From the NCBI GenBank assembly GCA_030529845.1, contig JAUMWB010000001.1:186001-250000 (forward strand): DNA of 64,000 nt, given 5' to 3'. The translations under genes and the position numbers were made by a program. How positions within the stretch are numbered: position 1 is the first letter of the stretch; each line of letters opens with the position of its first letter. The stretch is from Rothia sp. (in: high G+C Gram-positive bacteria). GTDB taxonomy: Bacteria > Actinomycetota > Actinomycetes > Actinomycetales > Micrococcaceae. Below the pieces are notes generated by a model that saw nothing but the letters and a program-made list of their open reading frames with translations, was not told the origin of the DNA and searched no databases. Positions 44,133-54,024 of this stretch are shown here, one piece after another.

Positions 44133-46139
44133 CTAGTGGCTCAGCTCCTCCACCTGCTCGCCACGCAGCAGCTCGTACAGGCCCATCTCTAGCATGAACT
44201 CCACGAACTTCTCCGGGGGCAGTTTGCGCACATGGTCAATCAGGTCAGCCGTGTCTGAGCTGTAGTCCCAGAGCTTATTCGCCAGGCCAACGCGCACATT
44301 CTTCGAATGGTAGAAGTCAACCTTGGTGTTGGCCATGGCGCTTTGCTTGAGCCCGGCGTCCTTGGCCGCCTCAGCCACGAAGGTGGTCGCAAAGCCCACC
44401 TGGTGCTCGTCACTCAAATCCAGGCCGTGGAAGTACTTATTAATCTTCTCAATCAGCTCGGAACGGGCCTTGCGCTCGCGCTCCTGAATGCTGGCGAGTC
44501 CTGCTTCGGTCATGCCCTGCAGGCCCTCCGCCTGGGAGGACGAGAGTTTGAGGTCTTCCTCTTCCCGCAACTTTTCGAGGCGGTAGTGGGTGAGCACGAT
44601 GTCGTCCACGTTCACTACCTCGGGTGACACCTCATCGAGGGTAAAGCGGCGCAGCTTGCGCGCGAGCAGGTCTGCGAAGGCAGAGAGTTTCTCGTAGTAG
44701 GGGTCGCCGAAGTTGAAGATTTGCGAGAAGAAGGCGTAGGACTTCACGTACTGGGCCAGGGTTGAGCGGAACTCCAGCAGGGCCTCAAGGGCGGCCCTAT
44801 CAGCAGAACCGTCTAGCCCCTCTTGGGCCGCCTTCCAGCGGGTGACAAACCGCTGCACGGGTATGGAGATGAGGGAGTCAAAGGTGGCCTGCCGGGCACC
44901 GGGGCTAACCCATTTTTCCCAGAACTGTTCCACATCGGCCCGGTTATAGATACCGGCCGCATCAAGCTTGTCGACCTGCTTGGCAACCAGGTCGAGGTCT
45001 GATTCGGTCTCGATGCGGGCGTCCTCGTAGTACTCGGCGAAGGCGGCGCGAATCTGCTCGGGGTCGTTGACGAAGTCCAGAATGTAGGTGTTCTCTTTGC
45101 CGTCAGCCCGGCGGTTGAGACGGGAGAGGGTCTGCACGGCGGTGATGCCCGAGAGCTTCTTATCCACATACATGGCAACCAGGAGGGGCTGGTCGAAGCC
45201 GGTCTGGTACTTGTTGGCCACGATCAGAATGTGCTGGCCGTCCTGGTTAAAGACCTCAGCTAAGTTCCTGCCCTTGAGTTCTGGGTTCATGGACGCTTCG
45301 GTCACGGTGGGGGTATCAACCCCGTGCACTGGCTCAAGATCGGGGTCGGGCAGTTCACCGGAGAAAGCAACCAGGGTCTTCAGTGGCAGGCCCTTTTCGG
45401 CAATTGCCTTTTCAAAGGCCCGCTGGTAGCGTACGGCAGCTGCACGGGAGGACGTCACCACCATGGCTTTAGCTTTACCACCCAGCTCCTGCTTGACCCG
45501 GCCCTCAAAGTGCTCAAGGATTACCGCAACCTTGGAGGCAACATTGGTGGGGTGTAGCTCCACAAAGTTAATCAGGCTCTTGGTGCCCTTGCGGATGTCG
45601 ATTTCTTCATCGGCCCCGCTGTCTTCATTCTTCTGGGCGATTTTGGCGGCCATTTGGTAAGTGGTGTAATTCTTGAGCACATCAAGAATGAAGCCCTCTT
45701 CGATAGCCTGCTTCATGGGGTAGAGGTCGAATGGCTGGTGGGGGCCGGTACCGTCGGCCCGTCGGCCAAAGACCTCCAGGGTTTTTGCCTTGGGAGTGGC
45801 GGTAAAAGCAAAGAAGGAGACCTGGTGGCCCTCACCGACTACCCGCTGGGCCATTTTGGTCAGGGCAACCTGGTCGGCTTCGGGGTCTGACTCTTCGATA
45901 CCGGCGTCAATCTCGGTGTTGAGCATTTCCTTGATGGAGTCGGTGGCCTTACCCGACTGGGAGGAGTGCGCCTCGTTCGCAATAATCGCAAAGTGCTTAC
46001 CGGCGAGCTGGCCGCCCTCCTTCGTCATTTCTGCCAGGGCAAAGGGGAAGGTTTGCAGGGTCACGCCGATGATGGGCACACCGGTGGTTAGGGCTTCAAC
46101 CAGTTGCTTAGATTTGGAGTCACCACTGCCTCTGGTGAT
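44133..46139 (-). pseudogene. hsdR: Type I restriction endonuclease R subunit, 5' truncated
   Basis: The surviving ~665 codons cover the second part of the motor and the C-terminal domain: SKSKQLVEAL, GVTLQTFPFALAEM, FFAFTATPKAKTLEVFG, VVTSSRAAAVRYQRAFEKAI, NKYQTGFDQPLLVAMYVDKKLSG and TLSRLNRRADGK. The N-terminal nuclease domain and Walker A are absent; HsdR is normally about 1000 residues or more. The Walker B motif reads IANEAHSSQ rather than IADEAHSSQ. Homology stops at about 46139, where transposase-like sequence starts. The longest start is a GTG at 46079. GC content is like the rest of the chromosome. Confidence 0.85.
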
Positions 46140-46537
46140 GGGCTGAAAGGTTCCGGCGGTGGTGGAGCAGGGTGATTTTCAGGGCTTGAGCTAGGGTAAG
46201 CTTCCTGGGTTATTCGTTGATTTTTCGCCATGTCAGGTGGTTGTTGAGGGATTCTAGTAGCATGGTGAATTGTGCTGGTAGCTAAGGCCTGTTATAGGCT
46301 TGTGGGGCAACGGTCTGCTCTGGTATGGCTTTGAGAATATTTGTGATGATTTATTCTCAATTTTTTGCCGCTGGTGGGGCTGTTGTCTAGCTGGTGGTTG
46401 CATCCCTTATGAATAACCCTCATGATGCTTGCTACCTGACAACGAGTACCGCAATTGCTCGTCAAACTATTGAGCACAAGATGTTCAACCAAACAGGAAA
46501 ACTGAAGCATAAAAATTACTAAGGAAATGTGACTTCC
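46140..46537. other. Gap between hsdR remnant and type IIG gene
   Basis: Nearly 400 nt. Apart from the transposase scrap (46147-46263) I see no coding sequence with family character. It becomes steadily more AT-rich towards the type IIG gene. It holds AAGGCCTGTTATAGGCTT (46284-46301), a partial inverted repeat that could be an insertion-sequence end. Confidence 0.4.
46147..46263 (-). pseudogene. Transposase N-terminal fragment abutting hsdR
   Basis: Read on the minus strand from ATG 46263 the frame gives MLLESLNNHLTWRKINE, a TAA at 46212-46210, then PRKLTLAQALKITLLHHRRNLS before merging into hsdR sequence. The second part resembles the helix-turn-helix start of IS5-like transposases (LTLxQALxxxLLxxRxNLS). 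It has lost its catalytic part and carries a nonsense codon. Its junction with hsdR suggests that an insertion sequence caused the truncation. Confidence 0.5.
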
Positions 46538-49500
46538 ATGAACAAGACAATTCAGTCGATATCCTTCGCAGAACGAGTTTCTAGTGCCTATGAACGGCTG
46601 TCAAAAGATTCTCTCACCTGGAAAAACGAAGAGGAAGTGAGAATTGCACTTGTCCGAGCGCTTGAACAGGCAACTGACATCACGCTCAACGCTGAAAGAG
46701 GCAAAGAAGACCTCAGTTATAACAACGTAATAATCGAATGCAAAGGTCCAGGTCTTTTTCGAGGATCGAAAACCTCAGCAAAATTCCTTGAAGCTCGCGA
46801 CGAGCGAATAATGAAGTATATTGTACGCCGAGCTGCTAAAGAAGGGCGAGCTCAAGAAGACTACATCGGTGTGATGTTCGACGGAGATTATTTTTGTTTC
46901 GCTACCGTACAGGGCAACACGATTAGAACAGAACATCTTCTTGAAGTTTCAGAATACTCCTTGATGTTGGTAGCTCAGGCACTAAAAGCGGACTTGCGAC
47001 GCCCTGTCACTTCAGAGGCGATCCTTAATGATTTCGGGCATGGGTCTGAAGTCGCTCGAAACCTTATGCAGTCGTTAGCTGATACCCTCGCATACGGAAT
47101 AAGCCAAAAAAGTGGAAAAATACCGATGCTTTTCAACGAGTGGAAGTCACTCTACGGCCAAGTCTCTGACCTTTCAGCTTTCCAAACACAAGATCTGGAA
47201 AAAAGCATCGCATTCAAGTGGCGCGGAGATCAATCCATTGCTTTGTCTGCAAGTATCTTTGTTATTCATACTTACAATTCACTGCTAGTAAAATTATTGG
47301 CTGCTGAGATTGTTAGCGCGTATGGCTTAACCAGCCAACAGTACCCGGCACAATACATGTCTTCTATTCAGAATGACGCAGGGTTAATAACTTTTCTTAA
47401 AGAAGAAATTGAACATTCTGGAATTTTTCAAGAAGCTGGCATCAATGGGTTTGTCGAGGAAGTTATTTTTTCCTGGTACTTGGATGGACTGAACGATAGC
47501 TCGGACTTAGCTAACCGCCTGATCTTTGACATACGTGAGGCACTCGCCACTCTGTCGTTATTTCAGGCCGGAAATTTAACTGAAACTAAAGATGTCTTAA
47601 GGGACGTTTACCAAGGCTTGGTTCCTGGAGTGTTAAGAAAATCTCTAGGCGAGTTTTACACTCCAGACTGGCTCGTGGATTTTACGCTAAATTCGCTTGA
47701 ACTAGATAGTTGGTTAGGCCATCGTTCTTTGGACCCAACATGCGGGTCAGGCTCCTTTTTGCTTGCGATTATCAATCGTAAAATCACGGAGGCGCAAAAT
47801 GCTGACGTCGATGTAGATATTTTGCTTAAAGATATTCTTGATAACTGCTGGGGGATTGACTTAAATCCTCTTGCCGTCCAGATTGCTCGCGTAAATTACT
47901 TAATGGCGATAGCCAAATTGCTTTCGAGAGCCAACAGAGTTCAACTTGAGATCCCAATCTTGATGGCAGACGCTATTTATTCTCCGGCGCAGCCCCCTGC
48001 AGGAGCGGAACCCATTGTTAGCTATTCAATTGGATCTTCAATCGCTGGGCTCGAAGTAAGGATTCCGTCGCAGTTGGCGTTTGATCGAAAACGTCTTGAT
48101 GAAGTTCTGCAAATGATGGGTGAGGAAGTAGAGAATGACTCTGAGTACGAAAAGGTAAGTGAACTTCTTGTTGGAACGGAAATATTAGAGCAAATTGAGG
48201 CTGACGAATTTTATGATGCATTGAAATATTCCTATGACCAGGTTCTAGACCTTCATAGAAAGAATTGGAATGGTATCTGGTTTAGAATCGTTCGTAATTT
48301 CTTCTGGTCAGCAACTGCCGGTCACTTTGATTCAGTTGTTGGAAATCCTCCATGGGTAAGGTGGTCTAGGCTCCCCGAAGGTTATAGAAATAGAGTCAAA
48401 CCTACCTGTGATGCCTATGGCATCTTCTCTGAGACTAAACGGCACGGTGGAAATGAGCTTGATGTTTCCGCAATTGTCACCTACGCGGTCGCTGACAAGT
48501 GGCTTAAAGACTACGGCAAAATGGCACTTGTTCTTACAGGTACGCTTCTCAAAAATCCATCATCATCCGGATTTAGAAACTTTATTCTTAACCCAAAATC
48601 GGATGATTCATTCCGAATTAATCCTTCACGAGTCCACGATTTTAAGTCAGTAAAGCCGTTCCCAGGTGTAGCAAACCATGCCGTCGTGGTTACATTTGAA
48701 AAGACAAAGGATGCGCTTTGTTATCCGATTGAGTACACACTCTGGCAGAAACGCAAGTCAGGACAGCCTTCACTAAGAATAAATGATGAGCTGGAACACG
48801 CTATCACTCAATTGAAATCTGAAATATTGGAAGCATTTCCTGTGGATGCAACGACTCCTGGATCGGCATGGTCGGTTATGGAGAAGGGAGAACACAAGCG
48901 TCTGTCAAAGTTGATAGGTGAAACTACTTGGGCAACAGGTAGGAAGGGAATTACAGCAGATCTCAACGGAGTTTACTTCATTCGGATTATCGATTCGAAA
49001 TCAGGCTTCGTAAAAATTGAATCGCGCCCAGAGGCGGGCAAGACAGATATAGGTCCAACAAAAACTGCTTGGGTTGAAACAGACTGTTTATTTCCTCTAA
49101 TCAAAGGGGCACGCGATTTTGATGCCTGCTATGTTCACGCCTCTAATCCAGATTATTCCTCTGAGAGACTATTTACTTTTGTCCCAAACAAAAAAATTGC
49201 TCCTAGGGAATACGAATCCTTGGAAAAAGCTATGGCTTCTCCAAAGCTGGCGAAAACTGCCAAGTGGTTTAGTGGTTATCGTCAGCTGTTGTTAAATAGG
49301 TCAACTTACAGGCGCCAAATGCCGGATGCCCCTTACTATTCGGTTTACAACGTTGGTGATTACACTTTCAAGCCGTGGAAGGTGGTTTTCCCTGAGATGG
49401 GTAAGGTGAAAGCTGCCGTTGTGGGAAGTGCAGAAGTCCCGGGTCAAGGCTTAAAACCGATTGTGCCGGATCATAAAATTTACTTTGCGGCTTTCGATGA

Positions 49501-49774
49501 GGAGGCGCCTGCAATGTTTTTGTGCGGCCTGCTAAATAACCCTTCCGTGGTAAAAGTTCTCAGTTCATATCTAGTTGATATTCAGATGGGGAACATCCTA
49601 AAGAACTTGCAGTTACCAAATTATTCAAAAAGCAACAAGTCTCATCAGGAATTAGTTGCCTTGGTGAAGCAAGCTCATGTCGAACACAATGCAGCGTCTC
49701 GAAAAATAATCCTCGATAAGATTGCTTCTGTTTCCAGCAAGATTTTGGCAGTCGACGAGGCGGCATCGCTTTAG
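46538..49774 (+). CDS. Single-chain type IIG restriction-modification enzyme
   Basis: 1078 residues from ATG 46538 (AAGGAA 11 nt upstream; a GTG at 46529 is also possible). The N-terminal part has a PD-(D/E)XK-like strand pair VIIECKGPG (about 65). The methyltransferase domain shows the N-terminal GEFYTPDWLVDF, SAM motif I LDPTCGSGSFLLAI (about 399) and catalytic NPPW in VVGNPPWVRW (about 604), that is N6-adenine methylation. The C-terminal third is probably the target recognition domain (VVFPEMGKVKAAVVGSAEVPG and QLPNYSKSNKSHQELVALVKQ). GC is well below the neighbours throughout. It is uninterrupted and could be active as a combined nuclease and methylase. A phage-defence methylase without nuclease activity is an alternative. 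Confidence 0.83.
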   Translation: MNKTIQSISFAERVSSAYERLSKDSLTWKNEEEVRIALVRALEQATDITLNAERGKEDLSYNNVIIECKGPGLFRGSKTSAKFLEARDERIMKYIVRRAAKEGRAQEDYIGVMFDGDYFCFATVQGNTIRTEHLLEVSEYSLMLVAQALKADLRRPVTSEAILNDFGHGSEVARNLMQSLADTLAYGISQKSGKIPMLFNEWKSLYGQVSDLSAFQTQDLEKSIAFKWRGDQSIALSASIFVIHTYNSLLVKLLAAEIVSAYGLTSQQYPAQYMSSIQNDAGLITFLKEEIEHSGIFQEAGINGFVEEVIFSWYLDGLNDSSDLANRLIFDIREALATLSLFQAGNLTETKDVLRDVYQGLVPGVLRKSLGEFYTPDWLVDFTLNSLELDSWLGHRSLDPTCGSGSFLLAIINRKITEAQNADVDVDILLKDILDNCWGIDLNPLAVQIARVNYLMAIAKLLSRANRVQLEIPILMADAIYSPAQPPAGAEPIVSYSIGSSIAGLEVRIPSQLAFDRKRLDEVLQMMGEEVENDSEYEKVSELLVGTEILEQIEADEFYDALKYSYDQVLDLHRKNWNGIWFRIVRNFFWSATAGHFDSVVGNPPWVRWSRLPEGYRNRVKPTCDAYGIFSETKRHGGNELDVSAIVTYAVADKWLKDYGKMALVLTGTLLKNPSSSGFRNFILNPKSDDSFRINPSRVHDFKSVKPFPGVANHAVVVTFEKTKDALCYPIEYTLWQKRKSGQPSLRINDELEHAITQLKSEILEAFPVDATTPGSAWSVMEKGEHKRLSKLIGETTWATGRKGITADLNGVYFIRIIDSKSGFVKIESRPEAGKTDIGPTKTAWVETDCLFPLIKGARDFDACYVHASNPDYSSERLFTFVPNKKIAPREYESLEKAMASPKLAKTAKWFSGYRQLLLNRSTYRRQMPDAPYYSVYNVGDYTFKPWKVVFPEMGKVKAAVVGSAEVPGQGLKPIVPDHKIYFAAFDEEAPAMFLCGLLNNPSVVKVLSSYLVDIQMGNILKNLQLPNYSKSNKSHQELVALVKQAHVEHNAASRKIILDKIASVSSKILAVDEAASL

Positions 49775-50053
49775 ATGATCACCCCAATATAGAGATATTA
49801 CGACGTTGGCTAACACAATTTGACGACGTGATAGGCTCTGTCGATATTGGGTGCAACGCCAATCGTTTGTCAATTATTGAAAGTTGCGAATTTTTCTCAA
49901 TCATCCTGATTTTCGGGAAAACTGGGAACATCTGACTGTGGATTGGATTTGTGCTCTATAAGGCGAAAACGGAATGACGTGCACTTTCATTCCGCGCTAC
50001 GCCGCGAGCGCGTACTTGCACCCAGCGTTTGCTTGTATCAATGGGTGTATCGT

Positions 50054-50236
50054 CTTTTTGCTCAGCCCGTAATGGAAGGTGCGGTTCTCAAACGCCGGGT
50101 CAGTCAGGGTGTTACCCAGGGCGATGTTATCAACGTCCCGGCCCTTCACCACCATGTCCGCCTTAAAAATCGCATAAGACTCGGGGTTGAGCTCCTGACC
50201 CAGCAGACTCACATCGGCAGTGGGCTCAGCTGGTGA
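50054..50236 (-). pseudogene. hsdM: Short remnant of type I methylase subunit HsdM
   Basis: About 60 codons on the minus strand read VSLLGQELNPESYAIFKADMVVKGRDVDNIALGNTLTDPAFENRTFHYGLS, which is the HsdM segment just before its NPPF catalytic motif; the sequence then diverges exactly where N-P-P-F should follow. It is in the same orientation as the hsdR remnant. The 280 bases between the type IIG stop and this scrap (49775-50053) are AT-rich and hold no gene I can support. Confidence 0.75.
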
Positions 50237-50248
50237 ATCTTATCATCA

Positions 50249-50271
50249 GCCACCCCAGTAGTGAGGGTGGC
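50249..50271. terminator. Small hairpin upstream of phzF
   Basis: GCCACCC / GGGTGGC with a nine-base loop, no T run. It may be an old terminator of the lost restriction operon or part of the phzF leader. Confidence 0.35.
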
Positions 50272-50322
50272 GAGTAAAGTTGGGGGAATAAAACCACCTG
50301 CACGAAGAAAGAAGCTCAACCT

Positions 50323-51180
50323 ATGAAACCCCGCCCCTTCACCCAGGTCGATGTATTCGGCTCGGCTCCGCTCAAAGGCAACCCCCTCGCCGTGGTGCTC
50401 GATGGCAGCGGCCTCACCGACGAGCAGATGCAGGACTTTGCCCGCTGGACCAACCTCTCTGAAACCACCTTCATCACCCAACCGACTGACGCTCGTGCCG
50501 ACTACGCCGTCCGTATCTTCACCCCCAGCGGCGAACTGCCCTTCGCCGGGCACCCCACCCTGGGCAGCGCTCACGCCTGGCTAGAAGCAGGCGGCCAGCC
50601 GCAGCGCCCCGACGTCATCGTGCAAGAATGCGCCGCCGGGCTCATCGACATCACCCGCAACGGCCAAGAGCTCGCCTTTGCCGCCCCGGCAACCGTCCGC
50701 ACCGGTGCCCTCGATGAAGCAACCCTGGCAGACATCGCCACCGCCCTAGGGTTAGAGCGCAGCCAGATTCTCTCCCACCAGCGGGTCGACAACGGGCCCG
50801 GCTGGTCCGCCGTCGAAATCGCAGACCCCGACCGCCTGCTCGCCCTCACCCCGGACTTCTCCCGCGGCCCAGACCTCAAACTCGGCGTCTTCGCCATGCA
50901 TCCGGCAGGTTCAGATATCGCCTACGACATCCGCGCCTTCGTACCTGGCATCGGTGTTTCTGAGGACCCGGTCACCGGCTCCCTCAACGCCGCCGTCGCC
51001 CAGTGGCTCGCCCGCGAGAAACGGGTTGCCGGAACCTACACCGTACGCCAGGGCACCTACCTGCACCGCGACGGCAGGCTCACCATCACGGTAGGGCAGG
51101 ACGCCGACCCCACCGGCACCCCCGACATCTGGGTTGGCGGAAGGACCCACACCCTCATCAGGGGAGAGGTTAGTCTTTAG
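50323..51180 (+). CDS. PhzF-family isomerase
   Basis: 285 residues, the usual PhzF size. FTQVDVFGSAPLKGNPLAVVLDG opens the first half; the catalytic Glu is in WTNLSETTFI (about 46), followed by RIFTPSGELPFAGHPTLGSAHAWL, and the second half has IRAFVPGIGVSEDPVTGSLNAAVAQWL. The fold isomerises small metabolites by a proton shift, as in phenazine synthesis; no phenazine genes are nearby and the substrate is unknown. AAGAAAG ribosome site. Confidence 0.9.
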   Translation: MKPRPFTQVDVFGSAPLKGNPLAVVLDGSGLTDEQMQDFARWTNLSETTFITQPTDARADYAVRIFTPSGELPFAGHPTLGSAHAWLEAGGQPQRPDVIVQECAAGLIDITRNGQELAFAAPATVRTGALDEATLADIATALGLERSQILSHQRVDNGPGWSAVEIADPDRLLALTPDFSRGPDLKLGVFAMHPAGSDIAYDIRAFVPGIGVSEDPVTGSLNAAVAQWLAREKRVAGTYTVRQGTYLHRDGRLTITVGQDADPTGTPDIWVGGRTHTLIRGEVSL

Positions 51181-51210
51181 GTCTTTACACTCCATCTGTT
51201 GGCTTGTGCT

Positions 51211-51301
51211 GCCCCGCTAAGCCGGGGCGGGCGTCCGTCCGCTCATTGAAGGTAATGGAAAGTGCCATCTGCGCGATAAAATAACGCGCAGATGGCATTT
51301 T
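51211..51301 (+). terminator. Two hairpins downstream of phzF
   Basis: First GCCCCG (51211-51216) with CGGGGC (51223-51228). Second TGCCATCTGCGCG (51263-51275) with CGCGCAGATGGCA (51285-51297) followed by TTTT. The second is a convincing intrinsic terminator. A near-match of the repeated nonamer (GGCGTCCGT, 51230) lies between them. Confidence 0.75.
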
Positions 51302-51503
51302 CGGTTACATTCGGGAGCGACTGTGATATAAAGGTGTGTGGCGTCACCCACCGCCAAGCGCTTTGCCCCTGTGACTCTAGCAAGCAGGCCATCAGCGCGA
51401 AGGGAAGAGAATTCTCGGGTTGCACCGGTATTCCAAGACCGGGGTAGGCACCACCGAACCGTCGATTGATACCGCAGCTAGAGTGCGAAGAAAGTCGATA
51501 CCC
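51302..51503. other. Upstream region of the DUF2087 gene
   Basis: Together with the terminators this gap exceeds 300 nt. It contains a TATAAA box (51327-51332) with a GTTACA-like -35 (51304-51309) at a plausible 17 nt, a tentative promoter. No gene is visible. An open frame runs through it into the DUF2087 gene but begins with no ribosome site. Confidence 0.35.
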
Positions 51504-51986
51504 GTGACTGCCCAATCAAACTTCAAAAAGCTCGTGCGCGCCCGCATGGAAGAAACCGGTGAGAACTACACCACCGCCCGAGCAGCCCTCCTCGAGACCA
51601 GACCGTCGACAGACGTCCTGAACGATTCCCGTGAACAAGCCTACGCAGAGCACCGCACAGTCGTTGACCGTTTTCTGCAGGGCGGACGCCTGACCTCCTG
51701 GCCCTCCAAGCGCCGCACCCGCGCCCACCTGCTGCTGCACCTGGTGACCTATTTTGAGCCGGGTCGCACCTACACCGAGAAACAGGTCAACAAGATTCTG
51801 GCCGCCCTCTGGCAGGACTACGCCTTTATGCGTCGGGAAATGGTCGAGTACGGTTACCTGGTGCGAACCGCTGACGCCTCCGCGTATTGCCTGGCAACCC
51901 GGGCTCCCGACCGGGCAGGTACCGTGCTGGCTGCCGAGGCCCCGGCCTGGGAAGCGATGTGGCTGCCGGGTTACCTGACAAGCTAA
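51504..51986 (+). CDS. DUF2087-domain protein
   Basis: 160 residues from GTG 51504. The N-terminal segment FKKLVRARMEETGENYTTARAALLE is a short helical motif seen at the start of many small actinobacterial proteins. The rest, VVDRFLQGGRLTSWPSKRRTRAHLLLHLVTYFEPGRTYTEKQVNKILAALWQDYAFMRREMVEYGYLVR, is the DUF2087 fold, a winged-helix-like domain often attached to regulators. It could be DNA-binding. It is followed 15 nt later by an MFS permease, so it may regulate that gene. Confidence 0.78.
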   Translation: MTAQSNFKKLVRARMEETGENYTTARAALLETRPSTDVLNDSREQAYAEHRTVVDRFLQGGRLTSWPSKRRTRAHLLLHLVTYFEPGRTYTEKQVNKILAALWQDYAFMRREMVEYGYLVRTADASAYCLATRAPDRAGTVLAAEAPAWEAMWLPGYLTS

Positions 51987-52001
51987 GTAGGTGAGGGATC
52001 C

Positions 52002-53195
52002 ATGTTTGGGCTGAAAACAACCGTGAAAACGGTTATCTTTCTCGATGCCTTTGCCAGCGCAACTATATATTTTCTGCTTCTTTTCCGCTTCGCCCAGGAT
52101 TCAAACCCTTGGGGGATGACAGCTGTAGCTTTGGTCAGCATGCTCACCGGCGCAGTCTGCGCTGCACCTTTGGGAGCATGGGTTGACCGGAGCAACTTAA
52201 GAACTTTGTGGATTGGCGCTACTAGCACGAGTGCCTTTTTGACCCTGGGGTTGCATCTAACTTCTACACCGTGGTTTTGGCTAATGCTCCTAGCCTGTAT
52301 AACTGCTGCTGAGGTGGTCAGTGGAACTGTTATTTTCAAGGCTCTTCCTAAGATTTCAGGTATGACACAGACTTCTGCAAGTTCATTCCTTGTGGGGATG
52401 GGAGCTGTGCTTGGTGTGGTCACTCCGGCCGGTGCGGCTTTGCTCTACGCAGTAGCACCCCACGCCTGTTTCTTACTTGCCTTCGCATTACAAGTCCCGG
52501 CAGTACTACTGTTACTTAAGGTGGCTCCGAAGGGCGAGGCTCCTCAACTTGAGAAACTCAGTTTCAAAGACGCTGCCCTCGGGCTGGGGGCTTTGAGTAA
52601 GAGTTTAGGGCTTCTAGCGTACCTTCCGGTGATGTACTTGGTTGTGATCGCAACGTCAGCAGAAGACCTCTCTGGCCTTATCTACCTCCAGCAGGTGGGT
52701 AGCGACTTTATCGCCGGAGCCTTCCCTGGCATGGTAGAAAACCCAGGGCCAGCAGGCTATGCTGCCCTAACCGCCTTCTGGTCACTGGGGCTACTACTTG
52801 GTTCGGCTATACCCAATCGGCGCTGGTTTTTACTGTCTACCTATCAATCTTTGATAGTAGGCGGTTTGGCTATTTCCCTGGCTATTGTGGCGGAAGGAAT
52901 GTTTCCTTATGCACCTGTGATTGCTGTGGCCTTTTTGATGGGGGGAATAGGTAATGCCGTGCATAATGTGGGGGTGCGTTCTTCTGTTTATGAGCAAGTT
53001 CCTGAAGAGCATACTGGCCAGGTATGGGCTATGGTGAGTGTGAGCTTTACACTTCTGGCCGGTTTAGGCAAGATGTTGGGAACCCCGTATCTCTTAGGCG
53101 AACCTCAGCAAGTGGTGATTGGCTGTGGGGCTATAGCCACAGGAGCAATAATGCTTTTCTTAGTTCTTCGGCCCATTCGTATACGGAGCCGCTAG
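52002..53195 (+). CDS. MFS permease, putative drug or metabolite exporter
   Basis: 397 residues, twelve predicted membrane helices and short loops. The helix 2-3 loop reads GAWVDRSNLRTLWIG, a loose version of the MFS motif. The long central loop is KVAPKGEAPQLEKLSFKD. GC and codon use are lower than in flanking housekeeping genes, suggesting recent gain. GAGGGAT ribosome site and immediate position after the DUF2087 gene suggest a two-gene operon. Substrate unknown. Confidence 0.75.
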   Translation: MFGLKTTVKTVIFLDAFASATIYFLLLFRFAQDSNPWGMTAVALVSMLTGAVCAAPLGAWVDRSNLRTLWIGATSTSAFLTLGLHLTSTPWFWLMLLACITAAEVVSGTVIFKALPKISGMTQTSASSFLVGMGAVLGVVTPAGAALLYAVAPHACFLLAFALQVPAVLLLLKVAPKGEAPQLEKLSFKDAALGLGALSKSLGLLAYLPVMYLVVIATSAEDLSGLIYLQQVGSDFIAGAFPGMVENPGPAGYAALTAFWSLGLLLGSAIPNRRWFLLSTYQSLIVGGLAISLAIVAEGMFPYAPVIAVAFLMGGIGNAVHNVGVRSSVYEQVPEEHTGQVWAMVSVSFTLLAGLGKMLGTPYLLGEPQQVVIGCGAIATGAIMLFLVLRPIRIRSR

Positions 53196-53234
53196 TGATT
53201 AGGGTTCCTGACCGGGAAAGTACCCTGCTGGCTA

Positions 53235-53873
53235 CTAGCCCACCTCAACCCGGGCCGCAGCCTCGCGCCCGAACAGGTAGAGCACCAGTTCGCCCGGCTC
53301 GCCGGTCAGCACGGTTGCCACCCGGCCAGCAGACGGGGCGACCACAGTATGAACAGCGGGGGAGTAGCCCGGCGCTTCCAACACCAGCCCGTTAGGGTAC
53401 TTCTTCCCAGCCATCATGCGGGCCCGCGCCCGCAGCACCTGCCACATCTTCTCCTGCACTCCTTCGGCCAGGACGCGCGGGGCCAGTTCCTCGCCGTCAG
53501 CCAGGGAGGCGCAGCGGACGTCCTCGGCATGCACAAAATACTCAATCAGGTTCATCGCCTCGTCCAGGCCGGGAAAGTGCGAGCGCATGTGCAGGTAGCC
53601 CGGCAGGGTCTCAAAATCGCGCAGGGCTTTCTCGTAGCGGCGTTGGCCGGTCAGTTCATCTGCCAGCTGGTTAGTGGCGCGCTCGGTGCGGGATCCAAGC
53701 GGGCCGCCCATGACCCCGGCTGCCAGGGTGGGCTTGGACTCGCGCAGCAGCAGGTGGGCTGCCAGGTGGCGGGTTTCCCAGCCCTCACAGAGGGTAGGGG
53801 CGGACGGCCCCGCGTCGGCAAGAGCCTGCACGAGAGCGGATCGTTCGGAGGTAACAAGGGCTGAAGAGGTCAT
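53235..53873 (-). CDS. TIGR03085-family protein (DinB/MDMPI-like, mycothiol-linked)
   Basis: 212 residues from ATG 53873 with a GGGAGCT site. The N-terminal helix bundle has SERSALVQALADAGPSAPTLCEGWETRHLAAHLLLRESKP, the metal-binding His pattern of the mycothiol-dependent maleylpyruvate isomerase N-domain, and the later NLIEYFVHAEDVRCA supplies a further His. The C-terminal VLTGEPGELVLYLFGREAAARVEV is the usual SCP2-like end. The enzymatic role is unproven. It supports an actinobacterial host making mycothiol. Confidence 0.85.
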   Translation of the reverse strand: MTSSALVTSERSALVQALADAGPSAPTLCEGWETRHLAAHLLLRESKPTLAAGVMGGPLGSRTERATNQLADELTGQRRYEKALRDFETLPGYLHMRSHFPGLDEAMNLIEYFVHAEDVRCASLADGEELAPRVLAEGVQEKMWQVLRARARMMAGKKYPNGLVLEAPGYSPAVHTVVAPSAGRVATVLTGEPGELVLYLFGREAAARVEVG

Positions 53874-54024
53874 AGCTCCCAGTCTAAACCCGACGATAGG
53901 CCCGGGAGCAGGAGCCGCAGGGCTTGGGGCGCAGGTTACGACATGCAGGAAACGTTCAGCTTTCACGCACCGGTTCTTGACCTGCGCCAGCTAGGCTCTT
54001 ACCAGCCCCACCGTGAAAGGTTCT

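Noticed and set aside
46292-46510. Minus-strand open frame of 72 codons upstream of the type IIG gene
   Set aside because: Composition is random-like, with many Cys, His and Ser and no ribosome site.
50911-51195. Antisense open frame over phzF end
   Set aside because: Shadow of phzF without independent support.
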